Positions 25,892 to 32,824 of a DNA stretch of 45,018 bases are shown in pieces. Each line of letters starts with the position of its first letter. Position 1 is the first letter of the stretch. The notes below the pieces were generated by a model. That model did no database searches. It was not told where the DNA came from and was given only the letters and a program-made list of their open reading frames with translations. Both the position numbers and the translations under genes were made by a program. Origin of the DNA: SKVR01 sp964491395 (GTDB lineage: Bacteria > Bacteroidota > Bacteroidia > Bacteroidales > UBA7960); assembly GCA_964491395.1 (NCBI GenBank), contig CAZBGI010000027.1, forward strand, positions 1 to 45,018. The letters are read 5' to 3'.

Positions 25892-25925
25892 CAGCCCTGG
25901 TTTTAATCAGGGCTGTTTTGTTTTA
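25892..25925 (+). terminator. Rho-independent terminator of the nqr operon
   Basis: Perfect 8-bp stem CAGCCCTG (25892-25899) with CAGGGCTG (25908-25915), followed by TTTTGTTTT, directly after the nqrF stop. Confidence 0.88.
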
Positions 25926-25937
25926 ATATCATCCGCC

Positions 25938-26846
25938 ATGGAAAAAGAACTCAAACTCAGGGCACGAAAAGTAATCTGGATTGGTTTAGTAGTCAATATC
26001 ATACTAACGGTTCTGAAAATTGCAGCTGGTATCTTTGGCAGAAGTTCTGCCATGATTGCTGATGGAGTGCACTCGGTAAGTGATTTTGCCACCGATCTTG
26101 TGGTGATTGGCAGCCTTTCTGTTTCTCAGCGCCCACGCGACCATAATCATAAATATGGCCATGGCAAAGTGGAAACCCTGGCCACCGCCTTCGTGGGAGG
26201 TGTCCTTATTCTTGTGGGTATGGGCCTGTTTTATTCAGGTATAATGAAGATCTATTCCGTAACGCAGGGAAGCACCCTTGCACAGCCAGGAATGGGGGCA
26301 TTTTATGCTGCGATTGGATCTGTGATTGTCAAGGAAATTCTTTTTCGATACACCCTCAAAGCGGGAAAACAAACCCGGAGCCAGGTGGTTATTGCCAATG
26401 CATGGCATCATAGAAGCGATGTGTATTCCTCCTTTGGTACTTTGCTTGGTATTAGTGGGGCTATTTTCCTGGGCAGTGACTGGGTGATTCTTGACCCCAT
26501 AGCTGCTGTGATTGTATCTTTTTTCATATTTAAAGTTGCCCTGAAAATTACCAGGGATACTTTAATGGAGCTTATTGAAACTTCCTTGCCCCGGGAGCAT
26601 GAAGATGAAATATTACAAATTGCCGCCGAGGTGGATGGAGTGCATGAACCTCATGAGTTGAAAACCCGTAAAATCGGAAACCAGATAGCCATAGATATTC
26701 ATATTAAAGTTCTTAATCATCTGAACATTGAAGAGGCTCACGATATTACGGTCGATTTAGAGAAAACCCTCAGGAGAACTTACGGAAAAGAGACGTATAT
26801 ATCTGTCCATACGGAGCCTTTGAATGGGAAAGATCATGCTGTTTAA
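25938..26846 (+). CDS. cation diffusion facilitator (CDF) family transporter
   Basis: A 302-residue inner-membrane antiporter that exports divalent metals (Zn, Fe, Mn or similar) against protons. Metal-site motifs are HSVSDFATD (His45, Asp49, Asp53) and HHRSDVYSS (His157, Asp161). The linker DHNHKYGHGKVETLA is the usual sequence after the second helix. The C-terminal cytoplasmic domain (about 210-295) has EVDGVHEPHELKTRKIGNQI. It sits between the nqr terminator and apbE, in the same orientation. Metal specificity is not readable; a role in iron or zinc balance near NQR maturation genes is only a suggestion. Confidence 0.93.
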   Translation: MEKELKLRARKVIWIGLVVNIILTVLKIAAGIFGRSSAMIADGVHSVSDFATDLVVIGSLSVSQRPRDHNHKYGHGKVETLATAFVGGVLILVGMGLFYSGIMKIYSVTQGSTLAQPGMGAFYAAIGSVIVKEILFRYTLKAGKQTRSQVVIANAWHHRSDVYSSFGTLLGISGAIFLGSDWVILDPIAAVIVSFFIFKVALKITRDTLMELIETSLPREHEDEILQIAAEVDGVHEPHELKTRKIGNQIAIDIHIKVLNHLNIEEAHDITVDLEKTLRRTYGKETYISVHTEPLNGKDHAV

Positions 26847-26962
26847 ACCCCCGATGTCTTCTCTACTCAAAAGGGTATTGCCAACCGGGGAGAACTCAAT
26901 TTTTAGAGCCTGAACCAGGTGCAACAGACCTATTGCCAATTATTTAACTAAACTTTATCCGA

Positions 26963-27982
26963 ATGACAAAAAATGTTCTGTTATTATCGTTAATTTTCTT
27001 CCTTGCAGGCTGCGCCGGTGGCCCTAAAGAACCTCAGCGAATTAGTTTTCGTGGTGAAGTGTTTGGTACTTACTATTCGGTTTCTTACTACAGTTTAAAA
27101 GGAAGAGATTACCAGGCCGACATCGATAGTCTTTTTCATGAAATAAACCAGTCGCTCTCTTATTACGTGCCCAATTCAGTCATTTCACGTATCAACAGAA
27201 ATGAAACCGATATTGCCGATGATTTTTTCCTTACCGTTCTGGAGAGAAGTCTGGAAATAGCAGAACAAACCTCAGGAGCATTTGATCCTACGGTGTCACC
27301 TCTTGTAAACGCCTGGGGATTCGGTTTTGACCATTCACTGGATATTACGCCCGCTGTTCTCGACAGCCTGATGAAGATAATCGGGTACCAGCACATTGAT
27401 ATTGAGCAGGATAGAGTGGTAAAAGAATTTCCAGCCTTACAGCTGGATTTCAATGCCATTGCCAAAGGATATGCGGCGGATCTGGCCGGAGAGCTGCTTG
27501 CTTCGCGGGGAATTGAATCCTATCTGGTTGAAATTGGAGGAGATTTGGTGGCAAAAGGACTAAAACCTGATAGCACCACGTGGCGCATAGGGATTGAAAA
27601 ACCAGCCGAGAATATGTTGGCACCCCAGGAATGGGCCTACCTGGTAGAAATGCATGACCGGGCTTTGGCCACTTCGGGCAGCACCCGAAAGTATTACGAG
27701 AAGGATGGGCAGAGGTTTTCACATACCATTGACCCGGGCACAGGAAGACCTGTTGAACATAACCTGTTAAGTGTGTCTGTCTTTGCCAACGACTGTATGA
27801 CTGCCGATGCCTTTGCTACTGCCTTTATGGTAATGGGCCTTGAAAAATCTGTGGAATTTGTCGAAAAGCGAAACGATCTTGATGCTTTCTTTATCTATTC
27901 CGAGTCTGTTGATCAGCTTAATTCATACACTACTCCCGGATTGAAAGTATTGACAAGGGAAGAAATAGAAAGCGAAAATTAG
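26963..27982 (+). CDS. apbE: FAD:protein FMN transferase, lipoprotein
   Basis: ApbE attaches FMN from FAD to Thr residues of exported flavoproteins, including NqrB and NqrC. This 339-residue copy has a lipoprotein signal (LIFFLAGC, Cys17). Family motifs: FDPTVSPLVNAWGFG, LDFNAIAKGYAADLA, the FAD-binding VEIGGDLVAKG, SHTIDPGTGRPV and MTADAFATAFMVMG with the Mg-binding Asp/Thr. Its place after nqrABCDEF fits its client proteins, although a terminator and a CDF gene intervene, so it has its own promoter. No exact -7 box was found in the 116-base gap. Confidence 0.95.
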   Translation: MTKNVLLLSLIFFLAGCAGGPKEPQRISFRGEVFGTYYSVSYYSLKGRDYQADIDSLFHEINQSLSYYVPNSVISRINRNETDIADDFFLTVLERSLEIAEQTSGAFDPTVSPLVNAWGFGFDHSLDITPAVLDSLMKIIGYQHIDIEQDRVVKEFPALQLDFNAIAKGYAADLAGELLASRGIESYLVEIGGDLVAKGLKPDSTTWRIGIEKPAENMLAPQEWAYLVEMHDRALATSGSTRKYYEKDGQRFSHTIDPGTGRPVEHNLLSVSVFANDCMTADAFATAFMVMGLEKSVEFVEKRNDLDAFFIYSESVDQLNSYTTPGLKVLTREEIESEN

Positions 27983-28019
27983 CAGAATGGAATGAAAACC
28001 GGGGAAGCACCTGTGGAGA

Positions 28020-28256
28020 TTAGTTCTCCATTTGCTTGATGTTCATTATTAATTCAGAGGATTGATCTTTTTCTGAATTGTGACAATCTTCAGGTTTACC
28101 CGATGCACATGCACAGGGTGTTGCTTTTCCTGTTTTGGGGTCAACACTGCTGCCACAGGTTTTTGTGAAGGTTCCTCCGGGAATGAAGAACATCTTTATA
28201 GCGATTCCTCCAATGGCCAGGGCCAGCAATAATATGGTTAAAAGTATTACTTGCAT
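28020..28256 (-). CDS. small cysteine-rich membrane protein, NqrM-like
   Basis: A 78-residue protein with a single N-terminal membrane helix (about 2-24) and a short tail holding four cysteines: Cys34 in KTCGSS, Cys48 and Cys50 in PCACASG, and Cys58. The layout helix-x-CG-x(12)-CxC-x(7)-C closely resembles NqrM (DUF539), which in Vibrio is required to insert the iron between NqrD and NqrE and is encoded next to apbE at the end of the nqr operon. Here it faces apbE with a 37-base gap, on the opposite strand. Homology is judged by eye and not certain, but location and pattern agree. Confidence 0.7.
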   Translation of the reverse strand: MQVILLTILLLALAIGGIAIKMFFIPGGTFTKTCGSSVDPKTGKATPCACASGKPEDCHNSEKDQSSELIMNIKQMEN

Positions 28257-28324
28257 TGTATGATGGTTTTATTGTGTCGTGTTTGATCCTTTATAACAGC
28301 AAAAAAGGCTATTTGTTTGCGTAT

Positions 28325-28723
28325 TTATTTTTTGAGCCAGGGGGTGTATTGTTTGTCTGCCATTTGAATGTGATTAAACAACCATTCTTTTAAAAATCTG
28401 AACGTTTTCACTGAAATTTCACGCTTTTCGTTGGCAAAATCAGTAATAAGTTCATTAAGTTCACTGATAAGTGCCCTGTGATATTGCTTATGCTCCTCCA
28501 GTTCAGGATACCCCGCTTGCTCCAGTTGCTTTTCCTCAGCATTAAAATGATAATGGGTATAATCGAGCAATTCCGAAAGAATATCCTTTAATTTATCCTT
28601 CCCTTTTCCCTGGAGCATCGCCTCGTGAAGTTCGTTTATGAAACCCAGAAGTTTTTTGTGGTCATTGTCAAACTGTTCTACTCTAACACTATACTGAGCA
28701 TTGTTCCATTCTATGAGTGCCAT
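28325..28723 (-). CDS. bacteriohemerythrin
   Basis: A 132-residue diiron oxygen-binding protein. All seven ligand positions are present: His22 (DNDHKKL), His59 and Glu63 (YHFNAEE), His78 and His82 (EEHKQYH), His118 and Asp123 (NHIQMAD). The ATG at 28723 gives the normal N-terminus MALIEWNNAQYSV; a longer frame beginning with TTG at 28768 would run almost to the upstream gene and is unlikely. Possible roles are oxygen storage, delivery or sensing in a microaerobic or anaerobic cell. It lies between the methyltransferase gene and the NqrM-like gene on the same strand. Confidence 0.92.
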   Translation of the reverse strand: MALIEWNNAQYSVRVEQFDNDHKKLLGFINELHEAMLQGKGKDKLKDILSELLDYTHYHFNAEEKQLEQAGYPELEEHKQYHRALISELNELITDFANEKREISVKTFRFLKEWLFNHIQMADKQYTPWLKK

Positions 28724-28777
28724 AGGGTTATGTATTGATGTTTGTAAAAATACAATAGTTTTTCTCAAAAAGAACGA

Positions 28778-29530
28778 TTAACCGGGTTGGGTAAGAAGGG
28801 CAAGGATGATTCCTGTAGCAATAGCAGCATTTAAGGATTCAGGTTGCTCAGCGTTATCAACTCCCCGGGGGATGAACAACTTGCCGGAGATATAGCTTCT
28901 TACAGCAGCAGAAATCCCTTTGGACTCATTTCCCGTAACAATGATACCTTCTGAGGGAAGTTCTGTTTCGAAAATATTTTCACCCTCCAGTAGTGCTCCC
29001 ATAACCGGAAATCCCTGCGGAATCTTGCTGAAAAACTCTTCCAGCTTTGTGTAGGAAACATTTACCCGCATAAAAGAACCCATGGTAGCCTGAATCACTT
29101 TGGGATTGTAAACTTCCGCAGTATCTTCAGAACATACAATGTTACGCACGCCAAACCAATCGGCTGTTCTTATGATGGTTCCAAGATTTCCGGGATCCTG
29201 GATGTTATCAAGAACCAGCGTAAAACGATTGTGAAGTTCGAAATTAGGGTGATTGTCAGGTATTTGCACCACCGCCAAAGCCTGATTAGGTGACGCGTGG
29301 GAAGATATTCTCTCCAACTCCTTGGCGGAGACAATCTGCGGGGTTATGTTTGCGGGCAGGGAGGCGTTTTCGGCCCATGATTCAATTGCATAAATCCCCT
29401 TGACTTCAAAGCTGCTGCTGAGCAATTCTTTCACAATCTTGTCCCCTTCAGCAATAAACAGCCCCTCCTGTTTCCTGAATTTTTTTTGGCTCAGCGATTT
29501 GAGCCATTTGATTTTTGAAGATGACAGCAT
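28778..29530 (-). CDS. TrmH/SpoU family RNA 2'-O-methyltransferase
   Basis: A 250-residue SPOUT enzyme that methylates ribose 2'-OH in rRNA or tRNA using SAM. The N-terminal 80 residues form the L30e-like substrate-binding domain (KFRKQEGLFIAEGDKIVKEL). The SPOUT domain has the three motifs: DNIQDPGNLGTIIRTADWFG, IIVTGNESKGIS and QPESLNAAIATGI. Only the last departs slightly from the SLNVS form. It follows the rplI terminator. The target nucleotide is not predictable; rRNA is more likely for this subgroup. Confidence 0.9.
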   Translation of the reverse strand: MLSSSKIKWLKSLSQKKFRKQEGLFIAEGDKIVKELLSSSFEVKGIYAIESWAENASLPANITPQIVSAKELERISSHASPNQALAVVQIPDNHPNFELHNRFTLVLDNIQDPGNLGTIIRTADWFGVRNIVCSEDTAEVYNPKVIQATMGSFMRVNVSYTKLEEFFSKIPQGFPVMGALLEGENIFETELPSEGIIVTGNESKGISAAVRSYISGKLFIPRGVDNAEQPESLNAAIATGIILALLTQPG

Positions 29531-29548
29531 CTTAATTTTTGTATGGAT

Positions 29549-29583
29549 AAAAAGAAACCTGCTTTCGGTAGGAAAGCAGGTTT
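29549..29583 (-). terminator. Rho-independent terminator of the rpsF-rpsR-rplI operon
   Basis: A perfect 12-bp stem, AAACCTGCTTTC (29555-29566) with GAAAGCAGGTTT (29572-29583) and a 5-base loop, is followed on the minus strand by CTTTTTATCC. It lies 22 bases beyond rplI and ends before the methyltransferase gene. Confidence 0.9.
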
Positions 29584-29604
29584 TATGATCATGCCGAAAG
29601 ATGA

Positions 29605-30054
29605 TTATTCAGCAATTACCTCAAATTTAATGTCGAAGCGCACTTCTTTGTGAAGATTTACTTTGGCTTTATAAACACCTACTTCTTTTACGGCATCACC
29701 GTCTACCATAATTTTCTTACGGTCAATATCAATATCGTACTGTTTTTTAATGGCTTCAGCAATTTGTAAAGCATTGACAGAACCAAAAATTTTGCCTGAA
29801 GTACCTACTTTGGCCCCTATTTTCACGTGAATATCGGCCATTTGGTCAGCCAGTTTTTCGGCTTCTTTCTTCACTTTTTCTTCTTTGTACGCTCTTTGCT
29901 TAAGCGTTTCGGCCAGTTTTTTCTTTTCAGAAGAAACTGCCATAATTGCCATCCCCTGAGGGATGAGGAAGTTGCGGGCATAACCGTCTTTTACGGTTAC
30001 CATATCGTCTTTAAATCCCAGGTTGGGAACATCTTGCTTTAAAATAATTTCCAT
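29605..30054 (-). CDS. rplI: 50S ribosomal protein bL9
   Basis: A 149-residue ribosomal protein recognised by MEIILKQDVPNLGFKDDMVT, KDGYARNFLIPQGMA, the long central helix, and GSVNALQIAEAIKKQ in the C-terminal domain. It is last of the three-gene ribosomal operon. It is preceded by a full Shine-Dalgarno (AAGGAGG, 7-base spacing), unlike rpsR and rpsF. Confidence 0.98.
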   Translation of the reverse strand: MEIILKQDVPNLGFKDDMVTVKDGYARNFLIPQGMAIMAVSSEKKKLAETLKQRAYKEEKVKKEAEKLADQMADIHVKIGAKVGTSGKIFGSVNALQIAEAIKKQYDIDIDRKKIMVDGDAVKEVGVYKAKVNLHKEVRFDIKFEVIAE

Positions 30055-30061
30055 TATATAT

Positions 30062-30068
30062 CCTCCTT
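30062..30068 (-). promoter_or_regulatory. strong Shine-Dalgarno in front of rplI
   Basis: On the minus strand AAGGAGG precedes the rplI ATG by seven bases and overlaps the rpsR stop codon. The starts of rpsR and rpsF have no such sequence. Notable because Bacteroidota ribosomes usually hide the anti-Shine-Dalgarno tail. Confidence 0.85.
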
Positions 30069-30339
30069 ATTTTAAGAGATCTGCTACATAAGGCATCAAA
30101 GCAAGGTGTCTTGCTCTCTTAACTGCCTGGGCTACTTTTTTTTGAAATTTCATTGATGTACCGGTAAGACGACGGGGAAGAATTTTTCCCTGCTCGTTTA
30201 CAAACTTTAAAAGAAAGTTTGCGTCCTTGTAATCAATATATTTGATGCCGGCTTTTTTGAAGCGACAGTATTTTTTCTTCTTGATATCTACTGCTATAGG
30301 AGCAAGATACCGGATTTCAGAATTTTGTTGATTTGCCAT
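30067..30339 (-). CDS. rpsR: 30S ribosomal protein bS18
   Basis: A 90-residue protein with KYCRFKKAGIKYIDYKDANF, LPRRLTGTSMKFQKKVAQAV and KRARHLALMPY. bS18 binds 16S rRNA with bS6 on the platform; in Flavobacterium johnsoniae these two with bS21 cover the 3' tail of 16S rRNA. It sits 20 bases after rpsF and 12 before rplI. Confidence 0.98.
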   Translation of the reverse strand: MANQQNSEIRYLAPIAVDIKKKKYCRFKKAGIKYIDYKDANFLLKFVNEQGKILPRRLTGTSMKFQKKVAQAVKRARHLALMPYVADLLK

Positions 30340-30359
30340 TTTTTATTGATTTTGAAGTG

Positions 30360-30719
30360 TTACGATTGGGTTTCTTCTTTCTTGGGTGCATCTTTCTCCC
30401 TGCGTTTCTTCTCGTTATATGCAATCGCATATTTGTCGAGAGCAACGGTCAGGAACCTGATGATGCGCTCATCCCTTTTCATTTCAAGCTCCATCTGGGC
30501 TACCAGATCGGGTTCTGCCTTAAACTCAATCAGGTGATAAAAACCTGTAGATTTTTTCTGGATTGGATACGCCAGTTTGCGCAATCCCCAGTGGTCTTCA
30601 AAAACAATCTCAGCTCCTTTGTCTTTCAGATACGTCTGAAATTTACTTACCGCTTCCTTCATCTGTTCTTCAGATAAAACGGGAGTCATAATGAAAACGG
30701 TCTCGTATTGTCTTACCAT
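30360..30719 (-). CDS. rpsF: 30S ribosomal protein bS6
   Basis: A 119-residue protein with RQYETVFIMTPVLSEEQ, GLRKLAYPIQKKSTGFYHLI and RDERIIRFLTVALDKYA. It is the first gene of rpsF-rpsR-rplI; ssb and priB are absent, as is usual in Bacteroidota. The C-terminal tail is lysine/glutamate rich. A -7 box lies 70 bases upstream. Confidence 0.98.
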   Translation of the reverse strand: MVRQYETVFIMTPVLSEEQMKEAVSKFQTYLKDKGAEIVFEDHWGLRKLAYPIQKKSTGFYHLIEFKAEPDLVAQMELEMKRDERIIRFLTVALDKYAIAYNEKKRREKDAPKKEETQS

Positions 30720-30788
30720 TTGACTTTGATTTATAAAATATTAATAAATAATGAATTGTGAAAAATATTTCCGCATAAAAACGGAGTG

Positions 30789-30796
30789 CAAAGGTA
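30789..30796 (-). promoter_or_regulatory. Bacteroidota -7 promoter element, rpsF operon
   Basis: The minus strand reads TACCTTTG followed by CA, the same form as at rplU and tpx. It lies 70 bases before the rpsF start. Confidence 0.65.
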
Positions 30797-30891
30797 ATTA
30801 AAAAAAATCAAAATGACCTGTTGAATCTGGAAAAAATTCAGGGTCTTTGATTTAATTCTTTGCGTTCCCGCTTTACACATCAATAACTCGT

Positions 30892-30899
30892 TACCTTTG
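30892..30899 (+). promoter_or_regulatory. Bacteroidota -7 promoter element, DMT transporter gene
   Basis: TACCTTTG, 34 bases before the ATG at 30934, divergent from the rpsF promoter. Confidence 0.65.
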
Positions 30900-30933
30900 T
30901 GCCGGAATTTTTAGCCACATTTAGATTATAAAA

Positions 30934-31860
30934 ATGAAGGAAGAAAATAAACCTGAGATTTTAGACTGGTTGGTACTATTGGCTTTGATGCTTGTTTGGG
31001 GTAGTTCCTTTATTCTGATTAAGAAAGGACTGCGTACTTTTGATAATTTGCAGGTAGGGGCCCTGAGGGTGACTATTTCTTTTCTGGCTCTGCTTCCTTT
31101 TGCTATCATGCGCCTGCACAAGCTTAAATTGCGCAATTTTCATTTGTTTCTCATTGCCGGGTTATTTGGCAATGCCTTGCCCGCTTTTTTGTTTGCCAAA
31201 GCACAAACCCAGCTCGACAGTCTGATGGCAGGGATTTTAAATTCCCTTGTGCCTCTTTTTACCCTTACCATTGGCGTATGGTTTTTTGGACGCAAGACTC
31301 ATTGGCTCAATGTTGCAGGAGTAATCAGTGGGCTTATAGGGGCCGCGGGATTGCTATGGGTGGCCGGAGGAGGAAGCCTGACTCTGAATATTATTCCTGC
31401 CTCGTTTGTCATTATGGCCACCATTTGCTATGCAGTTCAAATGAATTTTATTAAAAATTATCTTACCGGCTACGATCCTATAACCATTGCTTCGCTCGCC
31501 TTTGTGTTTATTGGCGTTCCTTCTTTTTACTTTTTGAGTTTTCATACCGATTTTTATCAGATTATGAAATCTGATCCCTCGGGTTGGTCCGGACTGGGAT
31601 ATATTGCCATCTTATCTGTACTGGGAACCGCCCTGGCAATTATTGCCAATTTCTGGTTGATAAAACGAACCTCTGCTTTGTTTGCCTCGAGTGTTACCTA
31701 CCTTATGCCCATTGTTTCCATTGCTTGGGGTATCATTGATGGTGAATCTTTTATGCCGGTTTTTCTTATATGGATAGCCATTATTTTGTTTGGGGTGTAC
31801 CTGGCCAACAGACCTCCGGAAAAGCTCAAAAGATTTTACCGATACATTACCGGGAATTAG
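30934..31860 (+). CDS. EamA/DMT family membrane transporter
   Basis: A 308-residue inner-membrane protein with about ten hydrophobic helices in two repeated EamA halves (about 12-140 and 152-292). The first helix LVLLALMLVWGSSFILIKKG and the loop TFDNLQVGALRVTISFLALL are characteristic. The second half carries the matching end-of-repeat pattern LMPIVSIAWGIIDGE. Such proteins export amino acids or other metabolites; the substrate here cannot be named. It is monocistronic with a clear -7 box. Confidence 0.88.
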   Translation: MKEENKPEILDWLVLLALMLVWGSSFILIKKGLRTFDNLQVGALRVTISFLALLPFAIMRLHKLKLRNFHLFLIAGLFGNALPAFLFAKAQTQLDSLMAGILNSLVPLFTLTIGVWFFGRKTHWLNVAGVISGLIGAAGLLWVAGGGSLTLNIIPASFVIMATICYAVQMNFIKNYLTGYDPITIASLAFVFIGVPSFYFLSFHTDFYQIMKSDPSGWSGLGYIAILSVLGTALAIIANFWLIKRTSALFASSVTYLMPIVSIAWGIIDGESFMPVFLIWIAIILFGVYLANRPPEKLKRFYRYITGN

Positions 31861-32007
31861 GTGCCGGGAATTTACCTGTTACTTCCAAGGGCTGCCTGCA
31901 AGGCAGAGGCGGGTTGCAAGGAAGCTGAGCATGACAGGGTTGTTTGGGTAAGGGAAAATAATGGCAAATATTTTCACCATGGTATTGGGAGATAAATAAA
32001 TAATTCT

Positions 32008-32015
32008 TACCTTTG
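32008..32015 (+). promoter_or_regulatory. Bacteroidota promoter, rplU-rpmA
   Basis: TACCTTTG with TTGG (31985-31988) 19 bases upstream in the -33 position. It lies 44 bases before the rplU start. Confidence 0.7.
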
Positions 32016-32059
32016 CACCCCAATTTATTCTGTATAATTCATTTAAACAAGCTGTAAAC

Positions 32060-32371
32060 ATGTACGCAATTGTAGAAATAGCAGGACAGCAATTCAAAAT
32101 TAAGAAAGACCAGAAGATTTATGTAAACCGTCTGGCTGCAGAGGAAGGTGCCGAAGTAGAATTCGACCAGGTGCTTCTGAAAGCTGACGGAACAAAAATC
32201 GAAGTAGGCGCTCCTGTTGTAGACGGTGCCAAAGTGAAAGCCAAAGTGCTGGCACACGTAAAAGCTGATAAAATATTGGTTTTTAAAAAGAAAAGAAGAA
32301 AAGGATACCAGAAGATGAACGGCCACAGACAGCCGATGACTCAAATCCAGATTGAGGAATTTGTTGGATAA
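32060..32371 (+). CDS. rplU: 50S ribosomal protein bL21
   Basis: A 103-residue protein with MYAIVEIAGQQFKIKKDQ, VLLKADG and KKRRKGYQKMNGHRQPMTQI. It is the first gene of rplU-rpmA, 37 bases before rpmA. No Shine-Dalgarno is visible. Confidence 0.98.
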   Translation: MYAIVEIAGQQFKIKKDQKIYVNRLAAEEGAEVEFDQVLLKADGTKIEVGAPVVDGAKVKAKVLAHVKADKILVFKKKRRKGYQKMNGHRQPMTQIQIEEFVG

Positions 32372-32408
32372 GAATTATTTTTTGCTCATCCCAAAATATT
32401 AAAATATT

Positions 32409-32675
32409 ATGGCACATAAGAAAGGAGTCGGTAGTTCACGTAACGGTAGAGAGTCGGAAAGCAAACGACTCGGCGTTAAACTTTTTGGCGGACAACATGC
32501 CAAAGCCGGCAATATCATCGTAAGACAAAGAGGTACCAAGCATAACCCCGGGAATAACGTAGGCATGGGTAAAGACCATACCCTGTTTGCACTGGTAGAT
32601 GGTACTGTAGTATTCAAAAAGAAAACCGAAGGAAAATCTTTTGTTTCTGTTGAGCCAGCTGCTGCGCAGGCTTAA
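32409..32675 (+). CDS. rpmA: 50S ribosomal protein bL27
   Basis: An 88-residue protein with MAHKKGVGSSRNGRESES, LGVKLFGGQHAKAGNIIVRQ and TKHNPGNNVGMGKDHTLFAL. The N-terminus starts directly with MAHKK, without the cleaved extension known from Firmicutes. A terminator follows. Confidence 0.98.
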   Translation: MAHKKGVGSSRNGRESESKRLGVKLFGGQHAKAGNIIVRQRGTKHNPGNNVGMGKDHTLFALVDGTVVFKKKTEGKSFVSVEPAAAQA

Positions 32676-32708
32676 GAAATCAGCCCAAAGATTTTTTGAG
32701 AAAAAACA

Positions 32709-32733
32709 GAACCCGCTTATGGCGGGTTTTTTG
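32709..32733 (+). terminator. Rho-independent terminator after rpmA
   Basis: Perfect 7-bp stem AACCCGC (32710-32716) with GCGGGTT (32722-32728), loop TTATG, then a T run to 32732. It lies within the longer open frame upstream of serS, which supports the later serS start. Confidence 0.88.
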
Positions 32734-32774
32734 GTTTAAGCGTTATTTTTATGGTGCAGACAAGAATCCTTCTG

Positions 32775-32782
32775 TATCTTTG
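32775..32782 (+). promoter_or_regulatory. Bacteroidota -7 promoter element, serS
   Basis: TATCTTTG followed by CA, 42 bases before the serS ATG at 32825 and just after the rpmA terminator. Confidence 0.65.
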
Positions 32783-32824
32783 CAAAGTTTTAGGAGAAAA
32801 TTATTCAATAAAAAAAATGGTTGT

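Noticed and set aside
28724..28768. 15-codon extension of bacteriohemerythrin
   Set aside because: It would need a TTG start; the ATG at 28723 gives the standard N-terminus.
32696..32824. 43-codon upstream extension of serS
   Set aside because: It includes the rpmA terminator and the serS -7 box; the family N-terminus starts at 32825.
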